A stretch of 64,000 bases of DNA from Micrasema longulum (GCA_022494885.1 JAGVSM010003675.1:248001-312000), one strand, 5' to 3'. Shown: positions 42,240-54,019, numbered from the stretch's first letter. Notes: generated from the letters alone by a model not told the origin. Numbers and translations are program-made.

Positions 42240-42680
42240 ACATTTTTTACCATTATTTTTTTACAGTACTTGAAATTCTTTTGTTAAGTAACTTAAAAAC
42301 CTTATTATATAATTTTATTCGCCATGTTTTAGTATGTATGTGGGTGAATTTGTATATGCGTGTGAGTGAGTTTGAGTGTGCGTGGATATGTGTGGATATT
42401 TATACATGCGTGCGCACGCATGCGCATTTGCATACATATGTATATACACTTGTTTATAAAAAAATGTTTTTTATATATGTACCTTCATATATTTTTTAAA
42501 ATAAATGTGTATTTTGAACTTAAATTAATAATATTGTAATCCCGCAGCAAGCACAAGAGGTTGCTTCTTTTTTGGTGTGGTATTTCGTTTCGTTTTATGT
42601 TTCTGTACTTTTGCTTTATTATGTATTTCTTTTGTTTACATGTTCTACCTTTTTTATTATATTAAATAAATTAATAAATA
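42240..42680 (+). mobile_element. LINE-D 3' UTR
   Basis: Forward copy of the family at 34388-34832 (-). Includes gtgagtgagtttgagtgtgc, the palindromic tgcgtgcgcacgca, and gcaagcacaagaggttgctt. It ends aaataaattaataaataa. A coding end may precede it (42030-42130) but is too decayed to read. Confidence 0.65.
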
Positions 42681-42689
42681 AATGAATAC

Positions 42690-43410
42690 GGAGCTATCAA
42701 TCCTCCCTTCTTTCTTCTTTGAAACAAGAGAAAATAATTACAATATTAAATTGTACAAAAAAAATATATCAGGTAGTATTAACATAAAATATAATATAAA
42801 AGCGGAAACGCTTGGATTATTTTGTCTGTCAGATACAAGGTTGAATTTAAAAAAAATACCTTCCCGTTTTTTAATAAGTAAGCTTTTGTCTATTTAACTA
42901 ACTGTCTCCTACCGGAAAGTTTTAAAGATGGTTATACGTTAAATATGAAAGAAAAAACTAACCGCCTTTGCCTTTTAAGCAAAAACATAAATAAATCAGA
43001 TAAAAGCGCTATTGTTTTTGCCGTCTACTAATATGCACAATATTTATGACACTAGATGTCAGTATTTTAAACCTTTACCATTCGATATCCATTTTAGAAT
43101 TTGATTATTGGCGCGCACTTGCGGTCATGTTCTATGGTTTATTAATGATTCCGAGCGCATGCGCGCGCGCGCCTTACTGCCAAAGGCTCGCCAACCAGAA
43201 TTTAGATTCCACTCATCATGTGGAATACAAAATAATAAACCGCCATTTTAAGTTTTAAACACAAGTCTAGCCTCTAGATTTTTCTATTACCTACTTAAAA
43301 ATGAATAAGAAACCGTGTCCGGGGTGAAATAAAAATACAGTACTGTGTCAAAACTCGACCCTGGACGCGTGTTTTGACTCACTAGCTGGCAATCTAAGAA
43401 TTCTAGTTCA
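42690..43410. other. No gene recognised
   Basis: Includes a GC-alternating block, gcgcatgcgcgcgcgcgcc, near 43158. No gene or shared repeat. Confidence 0.3.
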
Positions 43411-43417
43411 AATTAGT

Positions 43418-43510
43418 CCGCCTCATGGTCTATTGATTAGCGCGTTTGCATATTGTGCTAATTGCCCCGAATTGGATTCGGAGCAAGAACATGAAGTTAA
43501 TTCCTACAAT
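43418..43510 (+). mobile_element. Decayed tRNA-like SINE head
   Basis: gtccgcctcatggtctattg, attagcgcgtttgca and ccgaattggattcggagc form a degenerate head resembling SINE-2, without a recognisable body. Confidence 0.35.
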
Positions 43511-43559
43511 TTATTTTAAAGTGTGATTTTCATTATAATAATTTCATTCTCCGGGGTAC

Positions 43560-43915
43560 TCTCATAATGCTATGGCAAAAAGCACCTGATGAGATTTTTG
43601 CAATGGTTATTTTTTGATCTAATAAAACTTAGCCACAACCCAATGAGGGTTATCATTAAAGCCCTTACAGGGCACTGCAGATTGAATGAACAGCTCGCTA
43701 GAAAGAACCTTTCTGAAATATGTAGTTGTATGCTCTCCAGTACAAATGATAAAACCCCCATACATATTATATTATGTGAAAATCTGAAGGAAACCGCATC
43801 TTCGGGGGACCACGGACCAAATCTGAGGATGTTAAAGCTCTCGCCCCCTGCCTAATAGCCCTATACTTTAAGGATTTAGTTCTGGGGGAAGAGATTTTGA
43901 AACATTTAGCTATTT
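43560..43915 (+). mobile_element. LINE-K: RNase-H/CCHC C-terminus
   Basis: Reads LIKLSHNPMRVIIKALTGHC, RLNEQLARKNLSEICSC, TPIHIILC, then after a frameshift GDHGPNSEDVKALAPCL and LYFKDLVLGEEILKHLAI. xxLTGHCxLxxHLxRxGL ... CxxC ... H-IxCECP ... LxxF ... L is the ending of LINEs with an RNase-H domain and CCHC tail. Key cysteines are partly lost. The 3' UTR continues at 44700 after inserted DNA. Confidence 0.65.
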
Positions 43916-44281
43916 AACTCTTGTGCGGCTGTGAAACACATTAGTCTACGTACGATACAAGACTTAAAATATATTTCTTATTTTTTAAGTGATTAAGTTG
44001 TATTTTTTGTAATCTTCAAATGGACATAATCACACTGGATTTTGAAAGTAGAATTTGTATAAGTATGCTGGATTTCAGCATATAAAAAATTTATCCTTGC
44101 TACGTGAAGAACGAATTTCCGCCAATACAGCAATAAACCTATACAAGAAAAAAGCACGAAGATAGAACAATGGCCGGTGTTGTGTGAAACAGATTTAGTC
44201 GGATTATGATGAGCGGCGTATTTATGATTTTTAATATATTTTGCTATTACAAGGCTAAATTTCATGTTTTTTTTTTATGAA

Positions 44282-44557
44282 TAAAGCTAAGGTTTCCTAG
44301 GACAGCGGTGCCCGTATCTTAACGGCCGTAGTAAACGGTGATGCGGTGGACAGCCGTCGTAACGGTGACGCGGTGGACAGCCGTCGTAACGGTGACTGGA
44401 AAGTAATTTCCTAGGAAAACGGTGTTAAATGGTGTTAATAATACCGTTTTCCTATCTAACAACTCTCTAGTCACTGTTACGACTGCTGTCTACCACATCA
44501 CCGTTCACTACGGCCGTTAAGATACGGGCACCGCTGTCCGAGGAAACCCTAGCTTTA
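44282..44557. mobile_element. GC-rich foldback MITE, copy 1
   Basis: Arms starting aagctaaggtttcctaggac and, inverted, aagctagggtttcctcggac are complementary over about 120 bp. The centre is aacggtgttaaatggtgtta. TA flanks both ends. The left arm carries an extra tandem unit (acggtga-cgcggtggacagccgtcgta) absent from the right arm. Non-coding; strikingly GC-rich against its surroundings. Confidence 0.8.
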
Positions 44558-44699
44558 TGGAAACAGAATTATTTAACAGTATCTTCATGTTTTTTTTCAA
44601 ATGTATGAACTTTAGAATATTCCGTCTTTTGCTTGTGGTAACACGACGTTATATCACCGCGCACAAAGGAATTATTTACCACAGTATTTTAAAGGAGTA

Positions 44700-44800
44700 A
44701 AATATAGAAATTTGGAGGGCGGGACTATTTTACGTGACTACACAGCTTACAGCGACATCAGCAACTTATATAGCACTGACCCCCATCTTCGTGAATATCA
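44700..44800 (+). mobile_element. LINE-K 3' UTR end
   Basis: gcgggactattttacgtgac, then cagcgacatcagcaactta and tagcactgacccccatc correspond to 2225-2312. Confidence 0.5.
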
Positions 44801-44959
44801 ATGAAAGTCTCCGAGGAGGATATAAACCTTGAGACGTGAGACTAATTATCTTGCTTTCGTGAATTAAATGATCAAGATACTATAAAATCGGAGTTCTAAT
44901 GGACTGCTCTATAAAAACACTAGGATATAGATATATTATGATGATGATAATATTTGCCT

Positions 44960-46130
44960 AGGTACTAGGTACCCGTTGAGTCATCTAGGATTCCAGTCTT
45001 TTTAACACAAAAAACCAACATTTTACTGCCTCAAACTGCATAGAATTCTTCAAAAAGGTACCTCTTGAAGTTCAGGCTTTGCGAACAAAAAAAAATAAAG
45101 TTTTTGTCAAACAAAGGTTGTTTGGAAAGAGCTAATATGTAGTCGAAAAATATTTTCAGGTTAAGACCGCTTGGCATTAGATTCGTGTTAATTGATTATA
45201 ATTTATTCGTTTGTGAGGTTTAATTTACTAACTGCTAAATTGTATTGTGTAATTATAATTTATGGACGTTTATAAGTGATTCAAATTATCCTATGTAAAT
45301 AATATATTAAATGAAACTAAACTTAACTCAACTATTTGCTGTGGGAAATTACAGAACCAATACTGAACTTCTTTTCACCAATGCCAAGAATGCTTAGACT
45401 TTACAATGAAGTCTCCAAAGACAGCTCGGTTGATGTATTCCATCAGAAAAGAAAGTTAAATAAAGGAGATATAATTTTCTTACTTTTCGAATGATAAAAC
45501 TTACCGGCTGAGCAGTGTCTTGTCTGTCGTCTCTCTGAGATAATAATGATTTATTTGTATCGTTTTTCTCATAATATCTAGTTTAAAATATTACTGTAAC
45601 TAATATTATTTTGAACAAACTTTTTATCTTAATTTTACAAACCGTTTATACATCAATTCATTAAGGTTTAGTTAATGACCGTAGATTGATTTAAATTTTA
45701 AAAATGTATATCTATTTAATTTCGCCCGCATGCGGTAAACTTGCTAAATATTTATTTACATATTATTTGAGATAATTTCAAAAGTCACTAAGAACCATCT
45801 TAAACATAATTAACCTACCTGATAAAGTATTTTCTGTTTTTACTAATGAATGCAAACCTTGCAAAACTTGAACGTAACTTTATAGAACCTATGTACCTGC
45901 ATAAACCTATTTTTCTTAACGACTCTATACACGATTATCGCCTATCACAATAGGTTCTGCGTTTCCAAACCCTTTGTCTATGGTGCGCTTTCTATTGTTT
46001 TAAACCTTTCTAAAGTAATTTATCACGTCTAGTGATAAATTGAATTGGTAATTACAATAATTATTTATGATCATTACAACGGCTGAATGAATAATTATTG
46101 GTTAATTGGGAACTGTGATTGTGTAGCAAC
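44960..46130. other. AT-rich stretch, no gene recognised
   Basis: Contains a small palindrome, tttatcacgtctagtgataaa (46020-46040), and otherwise unique DNA. Confidence 0.35.
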
Positions 46131-46137
46131 GTTTCTA

Positions 46138-46575
46138 AGTATTTGCCATTAAGGAAAATCCAGTCCTTAACTTCTCTTTTTAAAAAGTTTTTGTCCTTGA
46201 GAGCTAAATACGCTCTTCCGAAATATTAACCACTCTCAAGGCGATTAACGGGAGATGTCTCTGAGCAAAAGTCGTTCGGGTTTTGGGTATGACAAAATTC
46301 TTGTACGAACATTTTGCTGAGATCATGTATTTGTAATTTTCTCAAACTGAACGGTTTGGGTAGGTAGGAAGAAATTGCCTTAAGGCAAAATGCCCGCCCT
46401 TATATGTATATATATAGTATGTGTATAAAGTGTTAAATAAATCAATAAATACATCTCCCATTATTGTTCGACCAGAAGTGGGTCAGTGCTTTTTTTAGGT
46501 ACAGTTGTATCATATCCAGCACCTTCATGTATTGGAACACGTGTTCTGACGGGGATGTGGGATATTACTGGAATA
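46138..46575 (-). mobile_element. LINE-G C-terminus, split by a LINE-C 3' end
   Basis: The right piece (46570-46456) reversed parallels the PSExMFxxMKVLDM segment at 19770-19830. The left piece (46320-46140) reversed parallels TRSTFTQRHLYF ... VKDWIFL at 19915-20050. The two are interrupted by 46322-46453. Confidence 0.6.
46322..46453 (+). mobile_element. LINE-C 3' end nested in LINE-G
   Basis: A 5'-truncated copy of only about 130 bp: tttctcaaactgaacggttt, ggaagaaattgccttaaggc, then gtgttaaataaatcaata. Both palindromes are intact. Confidence 0.75.
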
Positions 46576-46884
46576 TTATTTTCAAAAATAATGAATGAAT
46601 GTGGAAAGATCTAGAAATGCTGGTATGTTAGGATAGACGTATGTGGCGTCCCTGACTTTCTTCCAATCCCTATGGCATAGCGGAATAATAGTAAAAGAAT
46701 AAGTTATTTAAAACTTTTTTTTAAGGTATCATTTTTTTAATTTAAATTTCCCTAGTATGTGTTCATCAATCTTTACTAAGAACAATACAATATCATATGA
46801 TAATTTCAATCGTAAAATATCGGACAACGTATTAAAGTTACGCAATCAGTCTTACATCACAATAAAGTACAATAATAATACAGA

Positions 46885-47010
46885 AGCTCGGTGGTTTGTG
46901 GTAGATGGGGAGTTAGGCGACGCCGCTGGTTGGCACGTGACTTGGGTTCGATCCCTGACGAGATCTCCGATTCACAAGTGCGTATAAAGAGATATATTTA
47001 TCCACTGCCT
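46885..47010 (+). mobile_element. SINE-4, single tRNA-headed copy
   Basis: Head gctcggtggtttgtggtaga, gttggcacgtgacttgggtt, cgatccctgacgag has A/B-box-like blocks. The body is cgtataaagagatatattta. No second copy is present in the window. Confidence 0.4.
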
Positions 47011-47289
47011 CGTTTAAATATTCGTGAATGATGTCCACTCAATAGCCTTGAATGCCATTAAAACATTCCGGATTAAAACAAGGTAGATCTTTAAATTCTA
47101 GCATTAAAAGAACACAGATACAAGTTCGTACCTGCTTTGTTGTAATAATTAAACTTTTAAGAAGTAACGCGGTCTGCCTTTCCTTTATATATTTTCTCCA
47201 TAGATTATGGCACAAGAGTTGTGATTTTTTCTCATAATATAGTGCTACAAAATAAGTTATGGGGAAATACATAAATATTTGAGTATATA

Positions 47290-47856
47290 CATAGATTATA
47301 GACTAAAATGGGAAAAACATATAGCTTAACTAACAGAAAAACTCAGATTTTTATCTTATGTTTTCCAAAGACTGAAAAATATCTTAACCAAAGAAAATTT
47401 AAAAATAGTATATAACGCTTTAATTCAGTCTACGATAGCATATAGTATAATAGCGTGGGGAGGAGTCTTGGACGCGCATAGTCGCTCAATAGAAATTACA
47501 CAGAAAAATATAATTAAAATAATTTACAAAAAACATAGACTGTTTCTTAGTAATAAATTATACGTAGAGAGTGGACTCCTTAGTTTTAGAAAATTATTTA
47601 TATATATTAATATGTTTACTTGAATAAATAATTGTTTTGTAATACATAATTTAAATCGTATTAGTAATAGATCCGATAGTGTACTATCAGTTCCAGGATG
47701 CAGAACTAAGTTCGCATAGAGGCACTCCTCACATGTTGGTCCAAGATCTTTTAATTTTCTAACCATGGAACTACAAAACATCAAATCACTGGTACAGTTT
47801 AAAGTAGGTTTGAGGTCTTGGATCAGCATGGAAGGAACAGATAGACACATTCTTTA
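47290..47856 (+). mobile_element. LINE-H C-terminus
   Basis: Frame: LRFLSYVFQRLKNILTKENL, IVYNALIQSTIAYSIIAWGG, EITQKNIIKIIYKKHRLF, KLYVESGLLSFRKLFI, a stop. Then VPGCRTKFA, SSHVGPRSFNFLT and GTDRHIL to a stop near 47855. This is the whole thumb-to-C-terminus segment of a jockey/CR1-like RT, well preserved with two or three disabling changes. The plus frame, not the minus 108-codon frame, is the real one. Confidence 0.75.
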
Positions 47857-48334
47857 AAAAAATAATCAAAAATAAAAATAAATGCATTCTGCAAATAAAT
47901 CATGTATTCGTAATATCAGCATATGTAAATTTAGTTTTTCTTTTCTTTTTCTTTTCTTTTCTTTCATGTTCATGTCATACCATATATATGCTATTAACTT
48001 TTTAATAATTAAAAAAGGAATGGACCACGCTCAGACGCTGAAGTCTTTGTGGGCATTTTTTCCAATTCGTGTTATAGCTTAATTTTAAGATGTATTTTTC
48101 GAAAGTGTATTTTTGTAATTATATCTCTTTGTTGATAATATCCGCCTGGAAAAATAAACAAATAAAAAAAAAACAATTACCATTGACGGGTCCTCATTGT
48201 TTTTTTTTTTTTGAAACATCGTTTATTATGATGACTAGAACCATTCAAAAGGCCTTAAAAGCGCCCTGTTGTATTTTCCGTCTTCGGACGTATGGTATAA
48301 ATACGATAACTGGGTATAAACAAAACAATTTGAA

Positions 48335-48515
48335 CCGGGTTGTGGTCCCGTGGCTAGTGTTGCGGACTCACAGATCAGAGGTCCGAGGTACGAACCCCAC
48401 TCTCTGCCCATCTTAATTTCCATTTTCTAATAGTGAGTTATTTACAACTCGTTGAAAATGGCACCCTTAATTGAAATATTTTGGTAAATTATAAGAACGC
48501 CGTTATTTTTTTTTG
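48335..48515 (+). mobile_element. SINE-3
   Basis: ggttgtggtcccgtggctag, then ggtccgaggtacgaacccca and ttctaatagtgagttatttac. Same order as 21785-21975. Confidence 0.7.
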
Positions 48516-49034
48516 TTGAAAAAGCTATTTTTGAAAAACGCAAAAGATGCCAAGGCAGAAAATTTTGCTCTGACACTCTTTCTTAAAAAAAAAAACAACC
48601 ATTATTTGGTAGTAAATGCCTAGACTTCGAGATTCTTAATAGCTTTATATCTCTTGAAATAATGTCTAATTTTGATGTCGTTGATCACATCGGGGGAAAA
48701 TCCAGAATTTGTCTTCAATGATTTGGACAAACCCAAAATATTGTTTGGATTACATTTTCTTTTCGCAGTGTCAGAAAGCCATTGAGCACTCTTTAAAATT
48801 TTACTTTTTTAGATTTAATTGGGAGTTCAATTATTTTTAGTCTCTTAAAGAGATGAACGGCTAACTCGTCGCCATCTTCTAAGGGCAAGTTTTTCATTTT
48901 CAGTCTAACTACACACAAGATTAAATTTTGTTTCAAACATAATTTTGCATGAATAAATATGTATTGGCTCGTATATTATGTAAGAACAAAAAGGAAAAAA
49001 GGTAAAATATTTTATTAAAAATACGCTAAAAGTT

Positions 49035-49225
49035 TGGACATGTAAACCCGATTGGACAGCGAAATAACAGCTAAAAATATTATGTAACGACGTAAATGTT
49101 GATGAATGCAGAAAACAAAAAAAAACTACTTAAAAAAATACTAATTGAAAACAGACATGACAAAAGTCTTAAAAATCGCAAAGTGTACCTATGCAAAAAA
49201 TATGCATAAATGTAGAGAAATAGTA
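49035..49225 (+). mobile_element. Very degenerate LINE-A (RTE-like) tail
   Basis: Traces: ttggacagcgaaataacagc, aatgttgatgaatgcagaaa, agacatgacaaaagtc and aatgtagagaaatag line up with the MDSE ... NVDGCR ... KSR ... NVEEA segment. No frame remains. Confidence 0.5.
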
Positions 49226-49231
49226 GTCAGT

Positions 49232-49269
49232 AGATATAATACTATATAAGATAATATAGTATTATATCT
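49232..49269. repeat. Perfect 16-bp stem, 6-nt loop hairpin
   Basis: agatataatactatat, loop aagata, atatagtattatatct. Entirely AT-rich except one G-C pair. It lies between the RTE tail and a LINE-C 3' UTR. Confidence 0.8.
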
Positions 49270-49284
49270 TTACTAAACCATAGG

Positions 49285-49935
49285 TTTCTTAGATAATCTT
49301 TGTTTTTAATTTTTGTATAAAATTGTAAGGTTCAATATTTTTTTATTTAATTTAATTTTATTTGGGATTTTTACAGCTATTACATAAACAAAATAATTAG
49401 AAAAATCTTAACAATACTAAAGCCAATAAAAAAAATCCACTGTAAATATAATGACACATAATATATAAGAAAAGAAGTTTAGTAATTGTATTTGTGTGAC
49501 GTTTGTATTCATGTGTATGTGAATGTGTGTATGCGTGAATGAATTAGGGAGAAGATACGTGTGCATGTGGGAATGCATAAGGGGGAAGGTGCGTGTGTGT
49601 GGGTGCGTAAGTATGAAAAAAATAATTGTTTAAAACTTGTAAATTGTATTAAAAATGGTACAATAAGGAGCTTACTAAAAAGTTAGAAACCTTTTTGTTA
49701 AAATTCAAATGACGAAATGATATAAATTGTATTTTTTTTAAAGTGTGTTAAATTTCAAAACCGTATTCTGAAAAAAGCATATAATAAGCATAATATATCT
49801 ATGTACTTGTAATTTTCTCAAACTGAACGGTTTGGATAGGTAGGATTTGGATAGTAATTGCCTAAAGGCAATATGCCCGTCCTTATATTTATATAAACTG
49901 TTGATGTATAAAAATGGTCAAATAAATAAATAAAT
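49285..49935 (+). mobile_element. LINE-C 3' UTR split by another LINE end
   Basis: Bases 49285-49333 (tttgtttttaatttttgtat ... ggttcaatat) and 49792-49935 (gtacttgtaattttctcaaa ... aataaataaataa) join into one normal LINE-C 3' UTR. The 460-bp insert is in minus orientation: T-rich start, GT/GAATG-rich tract, and a decayed RT end on its right. It resembles LINE-F. Confidence 0.65.
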
Positions 49936-49939
49936 AACC

Positions 49940-50110
49940 CATCTAATAGTTTTTTTTCTCTATCCGTAAGGATTTCCATTTAACTTATCAAATCAAAAAC
50001 ACACATGTGAATCTCTTTGATAAGAAATTGGATTAAATAATAAATGTAATAGGACCTATTTTATTAAATACTCAAAAAGTAAAGGTTTTATACCATCTAA
50101 GGCATTTTAA
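49940..50110. other. No gene recognised
   Basis: Short AT-rich linker. Confidence 0.3.
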
Positions 50111-50114
50111 AATA

Positions 50115-50200
50115 TAAAATTTTGGCATACCTCAAGGAACCATTTTAGATCCATTATTATTTATGTTAATGTTAATGATTTATGGAATCTATAATTCTAA
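50115..50200 (+). mobile_element. LINE reverse-transcriptase palm remnant
   Basis: Reads NFGIPQGTILDPLLF, then a methionine/leucine-rich stretch and VNDLWN in the neighbouring frame. G-[VI]-PQG-[ST]-x-L-x-PLLF is the invariant motif of LINE reverse transcriptases and the only piece of RT palm I found in the window. Confidence 0.6.
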
Positions 50201-50756
50201 TCACTCATACGCCCTGTAGCTGCAAGTCATGTTGTAATCCAGCTTATACATGTTATTAAAATTTACAATAATTAGAAACAGACGACTAGCATTCTAACCG
50301 CTCATGCACTATGTAGCTGATGAGCTCCAGGAAGTGTTGAGATATAAATTTATAGTCCAGAGGCCTTGGTAATTTTCACAAAAAAAAAGCTTTACGAACT
50401 GTCTAAAATAATAATAATAAAATAGAGAACTAAGATTTTTTCAGTACTTCCGTAATCCATAAATTTCCTTACGAATTTATTAATAATAAATTTAAAAAAA
50501 CATTTAAGTAAGAGATAAGAAACCGTACCAATCATCCAGAATACTTTAAAGCCTTTTGGTTCATTTTGAATTCTTTAAGACAATGGACATTCTTTTGCAC
50601 AATTATTCAGAACACTGGATTATTTGCAGACAAAAATAAAGCGCATAAAGAAACTAAATGCCGGCAATTATTTGCATTTTCTTAGTAAACTAACATGAAT
50701 GCTTCGTTGCTCAAATTAAAATAAAACGACAATGTTTTTAGTTGTAACTTCATATT

Positions 50757-51140
50757 GAAAATTGTAATTTTAATATGAACAACTCCCTTGGGAGAAAATC
50801 CAGCCAGTCTGCAAGCATTTGAACATACTCAAAACATTGTTGAATTAACTACCTGGTAAAAGAAGTATGCAAAATTGGAAAATTGTTTTCATGCGTTGAC
50901 TAGTAGCTGAATTGGTCCAGCCGGATGAATTTCACCCGCATGAGGTTTCAGCTCTTTTACTTCACAAAAGTCAACAGATGGAAGAGTTGAGAAAACGTGG
51001 ATGTTCAAACATAGACAGAATTGTGAATATTACACAGTGTGTAAAGTGGCCACTTAAACCAGCCAATGACATGTCATAAGCCCTGTAAATGGCTAGACTC
51101 CCACATTCCCTTCTCAAAAATGTTTTCCCTCTCTGCTGCA
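50757..51140 (-). repeat. Repeat Z, permuted copy, reverse
   Basis: B block at 51140-50900 and A block at 50870-50757 (aacaactcccttgggagaaa, cagtctgcaagcatttgaac), joined by attaactacctggtaaaag. On the minus strand the order is B then A, as at 12037-12440. Confidence 0.6.
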
Positions 51141-51380
51141 ACAAAATTAAAAATAAAACGTACTGTAATTTATTATTCGTTTGTAAATTTCAGAGAGTTT
51201 ACTTTATTTGGACCCAGGGCTGGTATTTTAAAGGTTATCTAAGGATAGAAATCACGTTGGTGGCACGTAATTAGTGCCTTTCCGAGAGTGCTCAGAAACC
51301 CACCGATGGACGAGAGCTTTTGACTCGATAGCTACTCTCAGGTAAAAATTTTGGAAAACAAAATCGGTGATATAAATTTG

Positions 51381-51645
51381 CCTCGTAGTTGTAATTGGCG
51401 TGATCGCCGACCATGCTTGAGGTTCTAAATTCGATTTCTGGTAGGTTAAACATGAAATATTGTTTTGAATGGTGGTCCAACACTGCAATACTTAATTTTT
51501 CTGGACTAGCACTTTACGTATTAGAATTATACTGATTACACCTTACATGTTACAAAAATGATTTAAATTAAAAACAATTAAAGCACTAATGCAGTGACCT
51601 TTGCATCACTGGGTGCGAAAAGGAAAAATAGGATGATGATGATGT
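51381..51645 (+). mobile_element. SINE-2-like, diverged
   Basis: Head cctcgtagttgtaattggcg, ccgaccatgcttgaggttct; body ctggactagcactttacgta; end tcactgggtgcgaaaagg plus gatgatgatg. The upstream 30 bases (ggtaaaaattttggaaaaca) also resemble those before a similar head remnant at 53905-53985. Confidence 0.6.
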
Positions 51646-51649
51646 TGAC

Positions 51650-52640
51650 ACTCTGGTTAAGATAAGTGGATGGATGAAGAAAATCATTTAAATATATTGG
51701 TAGTATGATAGTAATGTAGTACTGACTATTGACCCAAATGATTCTACACGAAAACCCTTCTTAGCAAATGAGCAGTATTTTTGTCCCCAGACCGCATTAA
51801 AAAAACAGTAAAAAAGCAATAACTCATGTTAGCGAGCTTTAATAAATAAAACGAATCGAATGAAAATGGAGTTCTTTGAGTTAAGAACTCATAAATATCT
51901 CTGTCACCAACAAGACGGTCCTCCGACCAAATAAAATATTAATAGCACAGCCAAATTATAACCTTAAGTAATGTTAAAAAATATGTATGTTACACAAAGC
52001 TCAAAAAAACATGACACAGTAAAAATTTAAAAAAATTACCGAAATCTACTGTGAGTAAATTTTAGCAACTACATATTGACTTTTTAATGTCTACCGATTT
52101 AATGTCGCACCGGTTCCTTCGTCAGGACTCTCCATTAACATGTAAATGCACCGGTATCTTCACCTTCACCATTGTATATGGAACGTCCCGAAACCGGTAG
52201 AAATAGAAAAATAGGTAAGTGGTTGTATACCAGCATCTACAAACATTTATTATAGAGGTATTTCAGTCGAAATCCGGTCTGATTGATGATTCGCAAATGT
52301 GAAGAAAATTGGGTTAAGACAGAGGGGCTTGCTACGGAAAAAGCATATTCTTCAAACCTAGTGTTTGGGCTGCGCGTGAGTTCAACAAGTTTTTCTCTGC
52401 CTGAAATAATTAATTAAGTTGGTACCCCCTCAAAGGATTTTGCCCACACGTATAAAATAACATAAGAAGCATATCTCCAACTCACTTGGTATACTCGTAT
52501 AATATGTTATGATCAAATAGTGGAAAACCGTTGTTTTTTTTTAAAAGTATTTCGATGTCATGTTTAACTTCATATTTAGTTAGAATATATATTACAGTTA
52601 ACAATTTTGTTTTTTTTTTTAAACCGAATTAATTTTTATG
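51650..52640. other. No gene recognised
   Basis: Includes a segment at 52100-52200 with accggttccttcgtcagga and cgaaaccggtagaaatag, reminiscent of Penelope-like element ends. No coding sequence accompanies it. Confidence 0.3.
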
Positions 52641-52650
52641 CAAGAAAATC

Positions 52651-52892
52651 TATCGTCGTAGAACAACAATGGAGGTGCAAAAAATGCGACTTTGACTTTT
52701 GAGTTATCCAAAGGGGTTATTTTCCAGATTTGAAAAAAAATAAATGCAAGAATATGTACTTAACTAACCCAAGTAACAAATAACATAATTTTTTACTTAC
52801 CTAGTTGTAAAAAAATATTTTTTTAAATCATTTCAACCGCCCTCGTGTAATGTTGAAGAAAATCACATGCGTCATTGTTTTACGATCATGAC
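52651..52892. mobile_element. MITE-M, short copy
   Basis: The left end tatcgtcgtagaacaacaat and the right end, inverted, catgatcgtaaaacaatgac are related to the ends of 32418-33137, as is the subterminal aaaaaatgcgac. About 240 bp, non-coding. Confidence 0.55.
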
Positions 52893-52899
52893 GCAATCT

Positions 52900-53890
52900 A
52901 GCATTGATCTTCTTTAAGTACTATTTTTTACACTATTTTTACACAGAAGATACTGTGTGGAACGTATTCCCCGTGTTAAAAAAAAGAGTATTTAAAGTAT
53001 TATGATGCACTCCTCATTTTTCTCAGATGATACATTTTTTTTTTTTTTTAAATAATGAAAAACGAAAATGTGAAAACTAAATTATTATTTTAATTCGCAT
53101 TTGAATTGTTGAATCTTTTCTCAGGCACAGGACTTGTTCATTAGCAGTGAGGTATTTTTTTAAAAATCATCACTGTTTTGATTTGCAAGGCATAATTAGT
53201 AGGTACTGTGATGATGACTGAAACAAAAAGTTAAGTCCAGCTGGTCCACGTGGAATATGAAAATTTATTAAACTTAACATTCCAGAACCATTTTATTGCA
53301 TAATTTATAAATGAACAAGAGATTATGTATTGTTTTCCTACTTGACTGTTATAGCAGATTTTATGCTGCTATTATGCATTATTATAAAAATAATCAAGCC
53401 TCGTGGCAATTGGTTGCATTATTATTGAATGTATAACAGTTCAACAAATTGAATTAACAATCCACACTGTCTCCAAGCCCATACTGGCAATAACTGTACA
53501 TGACTCCTCTAACCAAAGAGGGTGCCATAACTCTGCTATATAGCTATACAGTAGGAGACATATTCGGAGTGACGCCAAATACAGCTACACTGCCGATCAT
53601 AATAAACAGCAGTGAATTCTTCGCGCCTTCTATACGACAGATTTATAATTAGTAAATGGTTTGGAACCATAAACATTGTTATATAAATTACTTTTTAATG
53701 ATCAATTTTATTTAAGTGTTAGTATAGAAATCACAAAATTGAATTACAGTTACACTCCGAGATACGTGACGCGGCTTGTGTATAATTTTAATTACGTATA
53801 TTTAGGAATATGTTTCCGTGTGAATAAATCATACACATCTTCGTGTGAAATATAATCAGAACCCTGGATAAGTGTTTTGGACTTGGGTAC
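52900..53890. other. No gene recognised
   Basis: AT-rich. A more balanced block at 53460-53620 shows no open frame of interest. Confidence 0.3.
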
Positions 53891-54019
53891 ACTCGGGTAA
53901 AAATCCTGAAAACAAAAAATATAGGGTAGCAGTTGCCTACCATGCTTGAGGTACTAGATTTAATTCCTGAAAGCAGTTACATGTTCATATATTGACCTTC
54001 TGAGTCTAAAAATTGTTGG

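Noticed and set aside
41993..42499. 168-codon plus-strand open frame as a host gene
   Set aside because: The second half is the GT-rich LINE-D 3' UTR, also present reversed at 34388-34832. The first half has no domain I can support.
43158..43182. Alternating GC tract as a Z-DNA or origin signal
   Set aside because: Only about 20 bases, no supporting context, and chance is adequate.
52100..52200. Hammerhead ribozyme (tcctgacgaagg motif) of a Penelope-like terminus
   Set aside because: The core needs CUGANGA ... GAAA with three stems. The GAAA box and closing stem are not convincingly placed. A covariance-model search would decide.
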